DNA of 64,000 nt, from the NCBI GenBank assembly GCA_020002185.1, contig CM034541.1, positions 25,085,402 through 25,149,401 on the forward strand. The letters are read 5' to 3'. How positions within the stretch are numbered: the first letter of the stretch is position 1; every line of letters begins with the position of its first letter. Shown here piece by piece: positions 21,342 to 34,768 of the stretch. The DNA comes from Paraescarpia echinospica. Lineage: Eukaryota; Annelida; Polychaeta; Sabellida; Siboglinidae. The notes beneath the pieces were generated by a model. That model did no database searches and was not told the origin of the DNA. It saw only the letters and a program-made list of their open reading frames with translations. Position numbers and translations under genes: made by a program.

Positions 21342-23996
21342 GTGTACAAAAAGGTCTTGCGTAGCTTTCCACTAGAACAATCCGGTCTGAAGCTAAGGTC
21401 ATACACCGGAGAACTAATCCCATCGTCAGGTAAAATGTCTGTGCCTGTCAGATATCGTGGTAACAAGCATTCATTGCAGGTGTTTGTGGCGAAAGGGTCA
21501 CGACCAGCATTGATGGGGCAGATTGGTTAAAGCAGATACCACTTGACTGGAGTGCAATTTTCAGTGTCAATCCCCAAATCGCTACAGAGGTAGACCAGTT
21601 GTTGATTGATTACGGGAATTTGTTCAGCGAGTCACGTGAGGGGATTAAGGGCTACACTGCAGTTTTTAAAGTGAAACCAGATCAAAGGTCACTTTTCCAG
21701 AAGGCGCGTCCGGTGCCTTATTCTATGCGTCTTGAATACATTGGCGTTCTCCATCGTGTTGAGTCTAGTGAATGGGCAAGCCCCACAGTCAATGTTCCGA
21801 AAATGAAAAACGGCAAGAAGTCGATGCGGATTTGTGGCGATTTCAAGTTGTTGAACGCAGCAATCGAAGATGACAAATATCCGCTTCTTACAACGCAGGA
21901 TTTGTTCACCAAATTGGCTCAGACAAACAAGACGCCTAAGGTGATTTCGGTCCTTGACGTGAGTGGGGCCTTCAATCAGATGAAAGTGTGCGAGGAGTCG
22001 ATTCCTCTGCTGACAATCAACACACACAAGGGACTGTACTAAATGCGCAGGCTAGCATATGGCGTGAAGACGTCACCGTCCATTTTTCAAGCGAGTATGG
22101 AAAAAATCTTGAGTGGCATTGAAAATGTGATCTGCTTCATAGATGATATTCTCATTGTGGGTGAAAACGAGGCCGATCATCTAAAAACACTGAATCTGGA
22201 GCCAGCACGACTAGACCAAAACAGGGTGAAGTTGAACAAAGTTAAGTGCAGGTTTCTGAAGTCGAAGGTGCAGTACTTGGGCCACATCGTCAGTGATGAG
22301 GGCATTGAGCCTGTGCAGGACAAGGGTGAAGCTATCAGAAAGGCACCAAGGCCAACCAATTTGACGGAGTTGCAGAGTTTCCTTGGTCTAGTCCAATATT
22401 ATGCGAAGTTCATGGCCAACCTGTCCTCGATGCTACAGCCTCTCGTCAAACGTCTTCAGGCAGGGGTCAAGTGGTCCTGGGATGAGAAATGTGAGGCAGC
22501 ATTCATTCAGTGCAGAAGAGTGATGTCCAGTTGCACCATGCACCATCCTCACGAACTACGATAAGAGAAAAGAGCTGATACAGGTATTGGCTACCGATGC
22601 GAGCCAGTATGGTATTGGCGCAGTCATTAGCCACAAAATGAAGGATGGATCAGAGAAGCCGATAGCTTCGCCTCGCGAACACTGAGCAAAGCCGATAAAA
22701 ATTTCTCGCAGATCGAAAAGGAGGCCTTGGCGATAATATACGGAGTGGAGAAGTTTAATCTCTACTTGTTTGGTCGCTTTTTCACACTGGTGACGGATCA
22801 TCGTCCACTGGTTCGCATCTTCGGAGAAAAGACTGGCGTACCTACGATGACGGCGGCTCGGATACAGCGATGGGCTCTGATACTGGCGGGTTATCAATAT
22901 GAGATCCAATTCAAGTCATCAAAAGAAAATGCGAACGCAGATGCACTGAGCAGATTGCCGGTGGGATCGCCCGAGTCGGTTGATCCTGATGAAACGGTGG
23001 CAGCAATCAGCATGTTAATTGTCGGTGGCCGAACTTCCATTAACGGCTAAAATGATTGCAGGGGCTACCAGAAAGGATCCTACGTTGGCCAAGGTCTACG
23101 AATTCACACTGCGATGCTAGCCAAACTCAACCGATGAGTCGGTGAATGCATATCGATGCAGAAAAAAATGAACTGTCGTTGAGAGATGGTTGACTTCTTG
23201 GGGGAGGAGAGTAGTCATTCCAGCAGTGTTCAGAGAACATATACTACGAGAACTGCATGTGATGCATCCGGGCATGGTCATAATGAAGTCGATCACGAGA
23301 AGCTTCTTTTGGTGGCCAGGCCTTGATGCGGATATCGAGGACTGTGTCCGAAACTGTCGGGAATGCAGCCAGGTAGCGGGCACGCCGAAGGTAGCACCAC
23401 AGGTTCCATGCCCGAGGGCTACGGGGCAATGGGAACGTATCCATGTGGATTTTGCAGAAAAAGACGGACAGAACTTCCTTGTCGTGGTGGATAGTCATTA
23501 AAAGTGGCTGGAATTGGTCTCGATGCATCGCACTACTGCAAGCAAGACGATAGTGCAACTGAGAAGAATGTTCGTGTATCCACGCGAGGTGGTATCTGAC
23601 AACGGACCTCAGTTCGCTTGCGAGGAATTTGGTCGTTTCTTGAGGTTGAATGACGTCAAGCGTATACTGTGTCCAGCTTACCACCCGGTGACGAACGGCC
23701 TCGTGGAGAGGAATACCCTGACGTTCAAGAAGATGCTTGCAAAATCGAACAGCCAGCTACCATTGCAGCACCGTCTGTCGGACACACTGTTCCAGTACCG
23801 AAACGCACCGCATTCGCTTACGGATAAAACGCTGTCGGAGTTGTTCCTGAACCGAGCGCCACACACCAGACTTGCGATGTCGAAACCCAGTCTCGAAGCA
23901 AAAGGGCAATATCGGCAATTAAAGCAGAAACAACAGCTTGATGGAGCTCAATCAGGAATGGAGAAGTGGACACTGGGAACGGTGGTCAGAGTTTGA
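21342..23996 (+). pseudogene. Pol fragments of the degraded Gypsy element
   Basis: Segments in order: protease tail (LRSYTGELIPSSGK, 21342-21527); RT first half (21599-22039), then a nonsense TAA at 22040-22042; RT second half with CFIDDILIVG (22043-22564); RNase H start ([13 protein letters not shown], about 22587) frameshifted into 22683-23050 (TDHRPLV); integrase zinc region (ELHVMHPGM, about 23245) to a second nonsense TAA near 23499; integrase core (VVSDNGPQF, TNGLVERN; 23514-23996). At least two stops and several frameshifts make it non-functional. The missing domains lie 5'. Confidence 0.85.
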
Positions 23997-24428
23997 GGGC
24001 CACTAACATATTTAGTCAGACTGTCAGGAAACAGCTAGGAGGCGATCCGTTCATGTGGACCACATGGTCGCGAATGATGACCACCCAGCTACACCAGAAG
24101 GTTGGAGCGATGTCGCGATTGCACCTCCCATTGTCGTGACATCCGAGACAGAGCCTGTGGTGCCCAGTCCAGTGGATCCGGTCGATCCAGTAGATCAGGG
24201 AGGGCAAACAGAACAAGCACCAAAGGTTAAGGCACCTAACGTATTAGGGTCACCAACAGGCAACACCGACTGTCATTCAGTCGCCAGCTGCTATCAGGCG
24301 TTCATCACGAGCTATCAAACCTGTTGTTCAGTTGAATTTGTGATTATTCACCCAGTTAGTCTTAGTATAAGCTTGCTATATTGGTCGCAGATGGTTCTTT
24401 AGAATAGTTATATTTTAAAGTGGAGAAA

Positions 24429-24607
24429 TGTTGTATATTGATGTAACGGGTACCCAGTATATAGACGTTATACTAGCTGTAAGTGTCTGTCCGTGTTTTG
24501 TACCGTTTCTGCAATACACCCCAGAGGCACTCTGGTATACCTCATGTGTAGTTGATTAATAATTGTAATTTGTCTCCTTAAACATGCAAACTCCACAATA
24601 CATAACA
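24429..24607 (+). repeat. candidate 3' LTR of the degraded Gypsy element
   Basis: Starts TGTTGTATATTGATG directly after the purine-rich AAAGTGGAGAAA and ends CACAATACATAACA, giving TG...CA ends and 179 bp. There is no second copy in the window to confirm it. Confidence 0.55.
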
Positions 24608-27280
24608 ATGACAAAGCTGATTTTGTTTAGGGATTTACTTCAGCACTCTTGTGAGACAAATGGTGGCGCCTCACGACGAGCACTGGATAATCAAACGTGA
24701 ACATTATACATTATCATCCAGGTGGCGCCATGGATACATATATAATATTTATAATTCCCTACATTATCTATTTTTTTCATACTAAATATTGATCCAAAGT
24801 TATTCGTCTTCATTTCTTCATGGGTTATGTACACATGCATACACGCATACTACCAAACACTATGCACATATGCAAAACTACGTAAATAAAAATTACAACA
24901 TCCGGGACATTACAGAACAAATTGGTCAGTGCAAGGTAATCTGCGAATTGGTAGTTGTGTGAACAGTTATTGTCCGTGCACGTAATATTAAAAACCTTTT
25001 ATTAATAGCATATAACAGGGCAATAAGCCGAAAGGCTTCCTTGTCCACCTGCCATCTTGAGTTAATTTTCTGGATGGCAATCTTGTTAAATAAAGGGAAT
25101 GGTGTAAATATGATAGCGACTTTAGCATGTGCTGGATAACGTTTCAGTTCGAACGCAAAAATGCACTTATCATTTTGTTCCTCTAGGCTAGTTCTTAACA
25201 AAACAAAACAAAAGCTGAATGAACATGGCGTCGGGACTCGGATTGTTTTGTACCCTAGAACTGAGGCCTGTGCTTGGCCTGGTTGTTCCATACAGAGTTA
25301 GTCTGAACTTTTCTTGACCGTGTCATTTCGTAGTATGGTTGCTTCATTCTGTAATTACGCACTTAATATAGTACTTGGGAAATGTTGGGTACCCAATTTT
25401 GTTCATAAACACCAAATACAGTCCTAATAATTCCATAAATCACCATGATGGTATTAATTAACACAAACACTGAAACAGGGACACTGTTACACAGTCGTCA
25501 TGCTTCGTGGTGCTGTTATACACTCCCCAGACAACTGATAGAAAGCTGTTTTCTCGCTGAGCCATACTCCACATGAACTGTGACACAGTAGTTGAGCGGT
25601 TAGACTGGAATGTTGTTCGGAGGAACCAGGTTTCGAACCCTGGCGCCGCCGGGCGGGGGTGCAGTACTGCCACTCGCCCAACCAACAAAACATGGGGATG
25701 GCCAATTTTGTTCACCCTACGTTGCCTGTGTATTTCGAAAGAGACACAATATATGCCGTTGGTCCCATCCATCTGATGTATGTGCCAATGGAATACAGTA
25801 TCATATGCAGGGAAATGGACAAAGCCTGTCGTGAACTCACCGAACTGGGATCTCATTCTCTACTAAACTCCCAATGCTAGAATAATCAACTTGATGATTG
25901 TAGGTATTTACTGGAAAATCAAAACCCAACTAGTCCCACCAACGTTGGCTATCGCACTGCAGCAAAAGTATAAATGTTTACAATCCAAATTTAAGTTTTC
26001 TGCATTAAGCCAATCAAATACTAGCCACACATCAGAAACCATGCAAGTAAACTTCCAGGGTATCATAAGGGATTGGTGATTCCCCATAACACTAGCTGCA
26101 TTTTCTACCAGGGTTCAACATTCATATGCCATCTTGGATATATAGGCCTATGTAAACAACATTTACCCATTTAAATGTATTTCAATGAAACACCCGGGGC
26201 CAGTGCCAGCTTCAACATCACTTCTGATAACATGGATGTATTATTACAGAGCATAGCTATAAAACCCAGATTATATTGTGCAATAATCACTTGAGAGCAC
26301 CATCAGTAATTGACAATAATTGCACAAGAAACCCCCAAAAAAGCAAATTTTGCATTGCCTTATAAATTATAACTTTGATGTTTCAATCTATCCCAAATAC
26401 CTTCCATTCTCACCTAAACACTCAAATGAACATTCCTACAGTCATGCAAGAACATTCGATTATACAGCCAGGCTTTAGTACACAAAACAAAGAAATATTT
26501 TTATGTACCTATAATCACTTTAAATTCGCCTACTCGTCATTCAAAACATCACAATTTCATACGACCGTGGTCTTTCTGGCGACAACAAATCACACCAATC
26601 ATCCAATAAGGCAATAACGCCATCGAACTGTAACAATCCCAACCAACCCCTCTGTCTTGATGCGCCTCAGCTTGGTTTCCTAAGATTTAGGCACAATAGT
26701 AGTTACCTTATTATTATAACAGTTACATATGGCTTATGATATTTCTATCGCTAATAATATCATGTAATTTAATGTGGTTGACAAAAATAGAGAACAGGAC
26801 ACAAATAGGAGACCAGATAGAAGGTATTTTTTAAATATTGAATGGCTATGAAAAGATTGATTTTAAAGTATTTTTCAAAATCAAAGCTGTACAACCAGAG
26901 GGCACAATCCAACATTAGACAAATAATGTTGCAGGTTGGATATGAGAAAGTACACATTTTCACAGAGAACAATAAATACATGTATGGAACAAATGAGCTA
27001 ATCATTGTGTTAATTATAACTGTAATTACATGTTTAAAATATTACTGATACGGGAATGATCCAAATTTTTCTATCCCAAACATTAATTCTGTGTACGATT
27101 AACAACACACCACAAAGACATCATCAAAGACAAAGGATACATATTCTTTAATGTTTGATCATATATTATGTTTGAGTGATTTAGGCATTTAGTGCACCTT
27201 TGTAGCACCCAAAATTGTATTAGTTAATAAATGACTTGTTTTGGGAATATATTACAATAGAACTATTGTTTGTATTTCAG
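24608..27280. other. intergenic or intronic spacer with one SINE
   Basis: AT-rich sequence with no convincing exon apart from the SINE at 25575-25690. It ends in the acceptor TATTTCAG (27273-27280) of the shared exon. Confidence 0.45.
25575..25690 (+). repeat. tRNA-derived SINE fragment
   Basis: A box A-like TAGTTGAGCGGTTAGACTGG and a box B-like GGTTTCGAACCC are spaced as in a tRNA head, followed by a GC-rich stretch (GCCGCCGGGCGGGGGTGC). It cannot fold as an intact tRNA and continues into unrelated sequence, as SINEs do. Confidence 0.55.
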
Positions 27281-28386
27281 GTACAGAACTTAATCCAAGT
27301 GTTCCAAGAAAGCATGCATTAAAGATGAAGCCTGACCAAGAACGTGTACGGAACCTTCTCACTGATACAGTCACCTTGTTGTGCAAGAATGGCCTGCAAT
27401 ACCAGACAGAGCTGCGAGTACAGGGTGTGCTGGGAATTACACTCGACAATAATGATGTGTTCATTGTTCACATTAATGAGAAGTTTGGTGATGCTATCGG
27501 TGGAGCATTGACAATACGCAATGATGAAGGTGATGCTGCCAAGACACTACTAGGTAGCACCCGGCGTGATGCGAGAAAGTCACATGATGCTAGTCGGGGG
27601 GACACACCCATAGCTGTGAACTCTAAAACGGGTGAGGTTGTGCATAGACGGCGGCGGAGGTCACGTGAAAGTTCAGCATCACCTGCCTTGCCAACCAACA
27701 GTAGCCAGCAACAGATACTTCAGCGACCAATCAAAAGACTTACTGTTATGCCTTCAAACAAAGAAGTCTCACCCGGTAGTATTAGAAATAGCTCCGCTCT
27801 TCATAATTCCTCAGGAAGTGAAACCATATTACCTGACAGTGAGGATATTGTTGAAGTGAAAGTGAAAACAGAAGAGGATGATGTGTTAATTTTAGAAGAA
27901 AGTCCAGACAGTAGAACTGAGATGATTGGTGGCCCACAACACATTCTTCATACAACTGACCAAAGTGCAATGCAGGAGTCCTATCCTAATCTCTCGCTTA
28001 GTGAACTTCAGGGAAGTTACCAACCTTTTGGAGAGATCCTGGGTGTAACAGACAGTTCAACAAACTCTGGTGTAGACGGCACGGCACCACCTGCTACAAA
28101 ACGGCGCGCGACAAGTGGCAGCACACAAGACTCTTTTGGTGGCTCGTCTGAGATGGGACCAACAACTGATACTGGTGGTCCATTCATAACTGGCATCATT
28201 CGAAATGAGACTATGACTGGGGACGTTGCTCCACAGACCACAACTGCTACCTCATGGGACCCATCACAAATACCAGACTTTGGTACGCTAACATCACGAG
28301 ACAGCCAGATGATCTTAGACAGTACGCCAGGATGTTCAATGTGGGACACATCGCAGCAATCACAAGCTGATCATCCTTCACAAACA
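27281..28386 (+). CDS. shared N-terminal exon of a transcription-factor-like gene
   Basis: An acceptor TTTGTATTTCAG leads into an exon that ends at CAAACA|GTAAGT, a strong donor in phase 0. The likely start is ATG 27325 (MKPDQERVRNLL), giving 354 codons; if the upstream part is coding, the exon begins in phase 1. Residues 1-65 look like a compact alpha/beta module (LLTDTVTLLCKNG, GVLGITLDNNDVFIVHINE). Five arginines at 108-112 form a basic, NLS-like stretch. VKTE at 180-183 fits the SUMO acceptor consensus and is followed at once by DDVLILEE, like a SUMO-interaction motif. The rest is Ser/Thr/Gln-rich and probably disordered. No DNA-binding domain is present, but five downstream exons in matching phase supply one. 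The N-terminal module was not recognised. Reading through the donor gives a short tail and a stop in a TA repeat. Confidence 0.7.
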
Positions 28387-28480
28387 GTAAGTGTCGCTTT
28401 CTCCACTTCATGTATCCAAGTGCAGAAATCAGAACCCTTAACTGTTACTGTGTTAGTTTCAGCCAGGGTTGGGGTCACAA

Positions 28481-28515
<35 letters not shown>

Positions 28516-29050
28516 TCAAGTATAATTCCAAGCAGAAGTCCAATAGTACATTAGGTGAAGTTACTGAAGTACAAGTATTTGAAACAAACTTATCAAGTAA
28601 TTCCAAGTATAATAATATTCAGGTGTCAATTATGAGCTATTTTGAAAAAAATATATAATGCTGATTGTAAATAAAAAATATAATCGTGATGAGTATTCAA
28701 TATTGTGCGTGACACAGACAAAATAGAAGAAAAGTATTATTTTGTATTCTAAGTGCTCAAGTTATGTAAGTACTTGAAATTTTGTTATTTTGGCAAGTAC
28801 AATTGTCCACTTATTTGAGTAGAAGTAGTTATTGTTTCAAAAACACAAATACTGAAAAACGTACTGGTGAGTCGAAGAACCTGGTACTTCAAAGCGTAAC
28901 CCAACTCTGATTACTGTAACTTGAAAAATGTATGGTAGTTTTGTAAAACTGGACTCTTAGAATGATTATAATTTCTGTACCTGCAACTGATTCAGACAGT
29001 ATGTTGTGATAACAACATGCCATATTCATCAGGACTTTTAATCGTACAAC
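28387..29050. other. intron start with TA microsatellite
   Basis: The GTAAGT donor at 28387, then a TA repeat at about 28481-28512. Otherwise AT-rich, no exon seen. Confidence 0.5.
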
Positions 29051-30022
29051 ATATGTGACCCATCTTAACAAAATGAGTCGGATGTCGGAAAATCTGATTT
29101 TCCGTAAATGCCGTTTATGTGAACAAATTGCGAATCCATCGATTTTGAGATTTCCCCTGAAAATTATTCTTTGGTATTCGTTTTATCGATTGCTACTCAA
29201 GCTACCCTCTAATTAACTCTGTTTTGTGTATTTTAAAGCGATTTTTGTAGAGCTGTATGAAGTGTTCCGCTCGATTTCCTTAAAATAACGCCAAAAATGC
29301 CAGTAATGGCGCGCGTTCGCAACTGCTAATTTTGGGACACTCCTAACGTATGAGATATCACCGCGAAGCTTGACGCGTCATCTTCTCATATATGGGCATA
29401 AATATGCTAATAACTACATTCTATGACCTCCAGAGAGCTTGGAAGACGCCCCTGTTAGGCCAGTTGTGTAAATAATTCGGATCATGTGGTAGCAAATGCA
29501 ACTGCGTGACCCAGGCAGCTGTTCTCATTGGTTCGGTGATGGGTCATTTACATAATCTGTAAACACACGCATGCGCACCATGTATTTCCACTGCGTCACT
29601 GCTGACCCAGATAGCGATTAAGAAGACGTGAAAAATGGTGTTTAACGTGGCGAAGCTGTTAAATTCGGATGGAAGTGATTGCGCACAGATTTACAGTTTG
29701 ATCGAGGAGTATTTTGTGGAAGACTTGATGGATGGAAGCGAGGCGGACTAGGACGAAATTTTAGCAAGATCTGTCGACGTTAACTAAGGTACATTTCATG
29801 AAACATAACGAATATTTTGCATCAACTTTGACGGCCGTTTTCTGAGTTTGAAGGTTTCTACCCCACATGTGTTTGTTAAGCCATAACTTCAGTTAGAATT
29901 AAGATATCTTCTTACATGATACACCGTGTGAAAGCAGAGATTCTGCTCTTTCCAACGCTACTAATAACTCAATATTAAAAATTTCTGACATGCGACTCAT
30001 TTCGTTAAGATGGGTCACATAT
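29051..30022. mobile_element. DNA transposon relic with ~42-bp terminal inverted repeats
   Basis: The left end ATATGTGACCCATCTTAACA (29051) and the complement of the right end ATATGTGACCCATCTTAACG (ending about 30022) match for about 42 bp with few differences. Inside, about 29635-29749 opens as MVFNVAKLLNSDGSDC and stops early, possibly the first exon of a lost transposase. The superfamily cannot be named. Confidence 0.7.
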
Positions 30023-30184
30023 AGCTTACAAAGTTCTTCATTTTTATGATCAATATCCGACAGCCATCTCCAAGGCCAACTTTGGGCCTTGAATTTTTGA
30101 TCCATAATTTCTTGTAATTTAATGTTGACTGATTTCACACTAGATTCAAAGCTCAATGGCAAAAGAAGATTGAAAGTTCCTCTC

Positions 30185-30216
<32 letters not shown>

Positions 30217-31063
30217 GTATATATATATATGTGTGTGTGAGTTCTGACACCATTTTCACTCCACCTCAGAGCATTTACGCTATGTCAAAGATGGATGCCG
30301 CACACGACGCAAAACCAGTGATTGGTTAAGAAAATCAAATTGATTCCAAATACTAATTCAAACCCATGACCAAAAGGCCATACACAGGGTATATACTGTT
30401 TATGTCTACTTGTATAATCACTGAGGCTTTGCACAACACAGGGAACTTGTTAGGCTGTTGATATGAATCAAAACGAACACAATGATTATATTAATTCTGT
30501 TTTATTTTACTGTGTGCATTATACATGCATAGCTGTTTAATTAATCAGTGTTGAATGTTTAAAGTTGCATTGCATGCTTCATATTAAGGTATTGTTTTTG
30601 GATGCTCAAGGTAGCTGCAGAATCGTGTCTATTAGTTTTTGTGATTGAGGGTAATCAATCAAATTGATCACAGTAGAAAGGGCAGATTGATTCCAATTTC
30701 CAGGCACTGTCGTGTGGGACAAATGGTGATTCCACCCAGCTACGCAGGATTTATAAATCAAGGCTAAATGTTTATCTTTGTTAATAAATGCAAGGTGATT
30801 TAATTACAGTAACACATGTCCATTATTCCATTGTGGACATTGTCAGGACTGTACATTGTGTCTGTTAATGCCTGTGTACACTAATGACCTGTTTACCACG
30901 CAACAGTCGAGTCTTATTTTCATTATAAGGGGTAATACAAATTGGCACATACACTTATGACGATTGCCAATGTACACGCGATAATTGTACACTGATGATG
31001 CAACAGTTGGCCAACTACTTATGTTACCAAAATCGTGGTGTTTAAACTGCGTGCACGTGCACC
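30023..31063. other. intronic sequence with TA/TG microsatellite
   Basis: About 30187-30238 is an interrupted TA repeat running into TG. No exon found. Confidence 0.4.
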
Positions 31064-31071
31064 CTCTAGTG

Positions 31072-32589
<1,518 letters not shown>

Positions 32590-32597
32590 CTCTAGTG

Positions 32598-34364
32598 GTT
32601 ACTTACGTCGACATCAAGCAGCGTTGTTATTGGCTAACGCAATCGGAGAATCTAGTTGCGTCTGAATTACCGTGTACACTTGCGACTGGCAATTGAGTTG
32701 ATATACTGGAGCGCGTGCACTGATGACGCATTGTACTCCCGATTAATTTTTCGAATCGGATACGACGCCCTTAATTTGCATTGTAACGAATTGCCCAACT
32801 ATGAATCGTAGGTGCATTACTGACATACACTGACGACAAAATTCTTCCGATATCAAATATACGATTACATGTAATTTTAAGTTAATATTATTTTATAAAA
32901 AAACAGTTATACTTATACAAAGTAAGCTATATTTCTTACAGAACTTAACTCTCTAACCAAAGTACATTAGAAATATCCCATTATTTCTTCGTGTAATTAC
33001 TTTATTATGTTCTGATGGTTGTTCTGGTTTCAGGTCCAGAACAGTTTTAGGTTTTATAATTTTCCCTGACTCAAGGTGATCAGGGAAAGGAAACCCATTC
33101 ACAGAAAGTCAGATAAAAACCAAACAACATGACATAGCTCAGTGAAACTACTTGTCCACATATCACAATCCAGGTGTTCATGTTTTTATTTGCCCGAGTT
33201 GTATTTATTATATAATATCTATTTACTCTACGTTTGGCATAACCTACGTATATACATTATATGTCAAATTAAGGCAAAGATAATATCATATAATAAAATA
33301 GTGTCGATGGTGGAATGCACGGCGGACCGCGATAGACGACAGTAACTTTGATAAGAACGTATGTTGGTTGTTCCTTTTGCATTGTGACCCAATAATTTTG
33401 AAATGTACACTAATATATTTTAAAACAAATATCCAAATTTACAAAATTACAAAGAAACGGTGTTTGTGTTAATTATGCGATTACAGATAGTTTTAATTTA
33501 ATATTATTTTATAAATAAAACAGTTAAACTTATACAAAGTAAGCTATATTTCTTACATAACTGAACTGTCTAACTAAACTACAATAGAAATATCCCATTA
33601 TTTCTTCATGTAATTACTTTATTATGTTGTTCTGGTTTCAGGTCCAGAACAGTTTTTGTTTTGACAATTTTCCATGACCAAACAACACGACATAGCTCAA
33701 TGAAACTACTTGTTTTAATGTCCACATATCAAATTTAGCTTCAAGATCGTCATATTGTTATTTGCCTGAGTTTATTTTTTAATGTTATGCTTGTCTCCTG
33801 CCAGGTGCTAAACTGCCAAAAAAATGCATTTCCTCATTTTGAAAACATGATATCTCGAAAACTATCATTCACATCCATCTCATATGTTGCTTACTAAGTG
33901 TATATGTTGTTGTCCTTTGACAGGTATAACATTATGAGATTCAGGATATTAATTAAAAAGTTGTATTATGTCAAAAATGTCATTTTATAACAAAGTCAAA
34001 TTGCTTTCCCGATCCTATTCAATTGTTAATTAAAGAAGACATATTGTTCAAGTTTAGTTAGTCAAAACCAGTCAGATTAAGTGAACAGATCAATTCAGTA
34101 TTCTAACGTGTTTGCACTGGTCTCCCAGCATGCACTAAGAGAATATAAATATTATGAAGCATATTTGGCCATTGTGTATTGATCAGCGTTAATTAGGATT
34201 TTTATTTCAAAAATACAAAATAAGATACAAACCTGGTAAAATAATTCAGCATACTCAATATATACAATCAGTGTGCAATTCAGAAAATCAGAAAACATGA
34301 GGGAACAAAATGCTCACCACCACCCCCAAATTTGGACTTAATTTTGAACCCTGTTTGCTTCCAG
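32598..34364. other. intron with a tandem segmental duplication
   Basis: About 32875-33050 and 33493-33659 are about 90 percent alike by eye (both contain AAGTAAGCTATATTTCTTAC and TTCTGGTTTCAGGTCCAGAA). Each carries an acceptor-like TGGTTTCAG, but neither is followed by a useful reading frame. The stretch ends with the acceptor TTTGCTTCCAG of the BED exon. Confidence 0.5.
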
Positions 34365-34595
34365 GCCCAGACCCAACAGGCAAGCCTGACTATCAACAAA
34401 CGAGGAAGACCTAAGGATCCCGTATGGAAGTTCTTTGAAATTGAAAAACAAACAAGACAAATAGTGGCCCGGTGCAAACATTGTAAAATGACAGTGAGCG
34501 CTAAAACTTTGAGACTAAAAACTCATCTGACAAAATGTCCTGCTCTGTTTGACGTGTACCACAATCCCATTCCAGTAGTTGTAAGAAAAGGGTGA
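34365..34595 (+). CDS. alternative last exon with a BED zinc finger
   Basis: The acceptor CTGTTTGCTTCCAG is followed by 76 open codons in phase 0 and a stop, matching the phase-0 donor at 28386. The BED signature is clear: basic GRPKDP, aromatic VWKFFE, then CKHC and H-x3-C (C-x2-C-x13-H-x3-C), residues about 14-60. BED fingers bind DNA in insulator proteins and transposases. This exon lies outside the neighbouring hAT-like inverted repeats (34769-36124), so it is not simply part of that element, though it may descend from a transposase. Whether it is spliced to the shared exon is inferred from phase and orientation. Confidence 0.6.
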   Translation, partial: AQTQQASLTINKRGRPKDPVWKFFEIEKQTRQIVARCKHCKMTVSAKTLRLKTHLTKCPALFDVYHNPIPVVVRKG

Positions 34596-34768
34596 TTTCA
34601 TGTGAAAGCTTGCAGAATATTTTCAATGTTTATGAATTCGAAGTGAGGATAAACAGAAACTTAGAAGTATATAGGTTGAAGCTTAAGCATATTTTTTGTT
34701 TTGTGGGAATTGTCATTCCTTGGAATTCTCTGTTTACGTCACCGTTCTCATTATGTGGTTGTTGTAAC

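Larger units (their letters stand above)
21290..24607 (+). mobile_element. degraded, 5'-truncated Gypsy-type retrotransposon
   Basis: Protease C-terminal part, RT, RNase H and integrase are present in order but broken; the 5' LTR, gag and protease active site are missing. A candidate 3' LTR lies at 24429-24607. It differs in sequence from the 15.2-19.6 kb element, so it is another family and an older insertion. Confidence 0.85.

Noticed and set aside
25575..25690. Functional tRNA gene
   Set aside because: Box A and box B are present, but the sequence does not form a full cloverleaf and runs on as a SINE.
29899..30186. Minus-strand 95-codon ORF
   Set aside because: It crosses the right inverted end of a transposon relic and lacks splice or homology support.
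34365..34595. BED exon as part of the adjacent hAT-like element
   Set aside because: The inverted ends lie at 34769 and 36124, so the exon is outside the element; origin from an older transposase remains possible.
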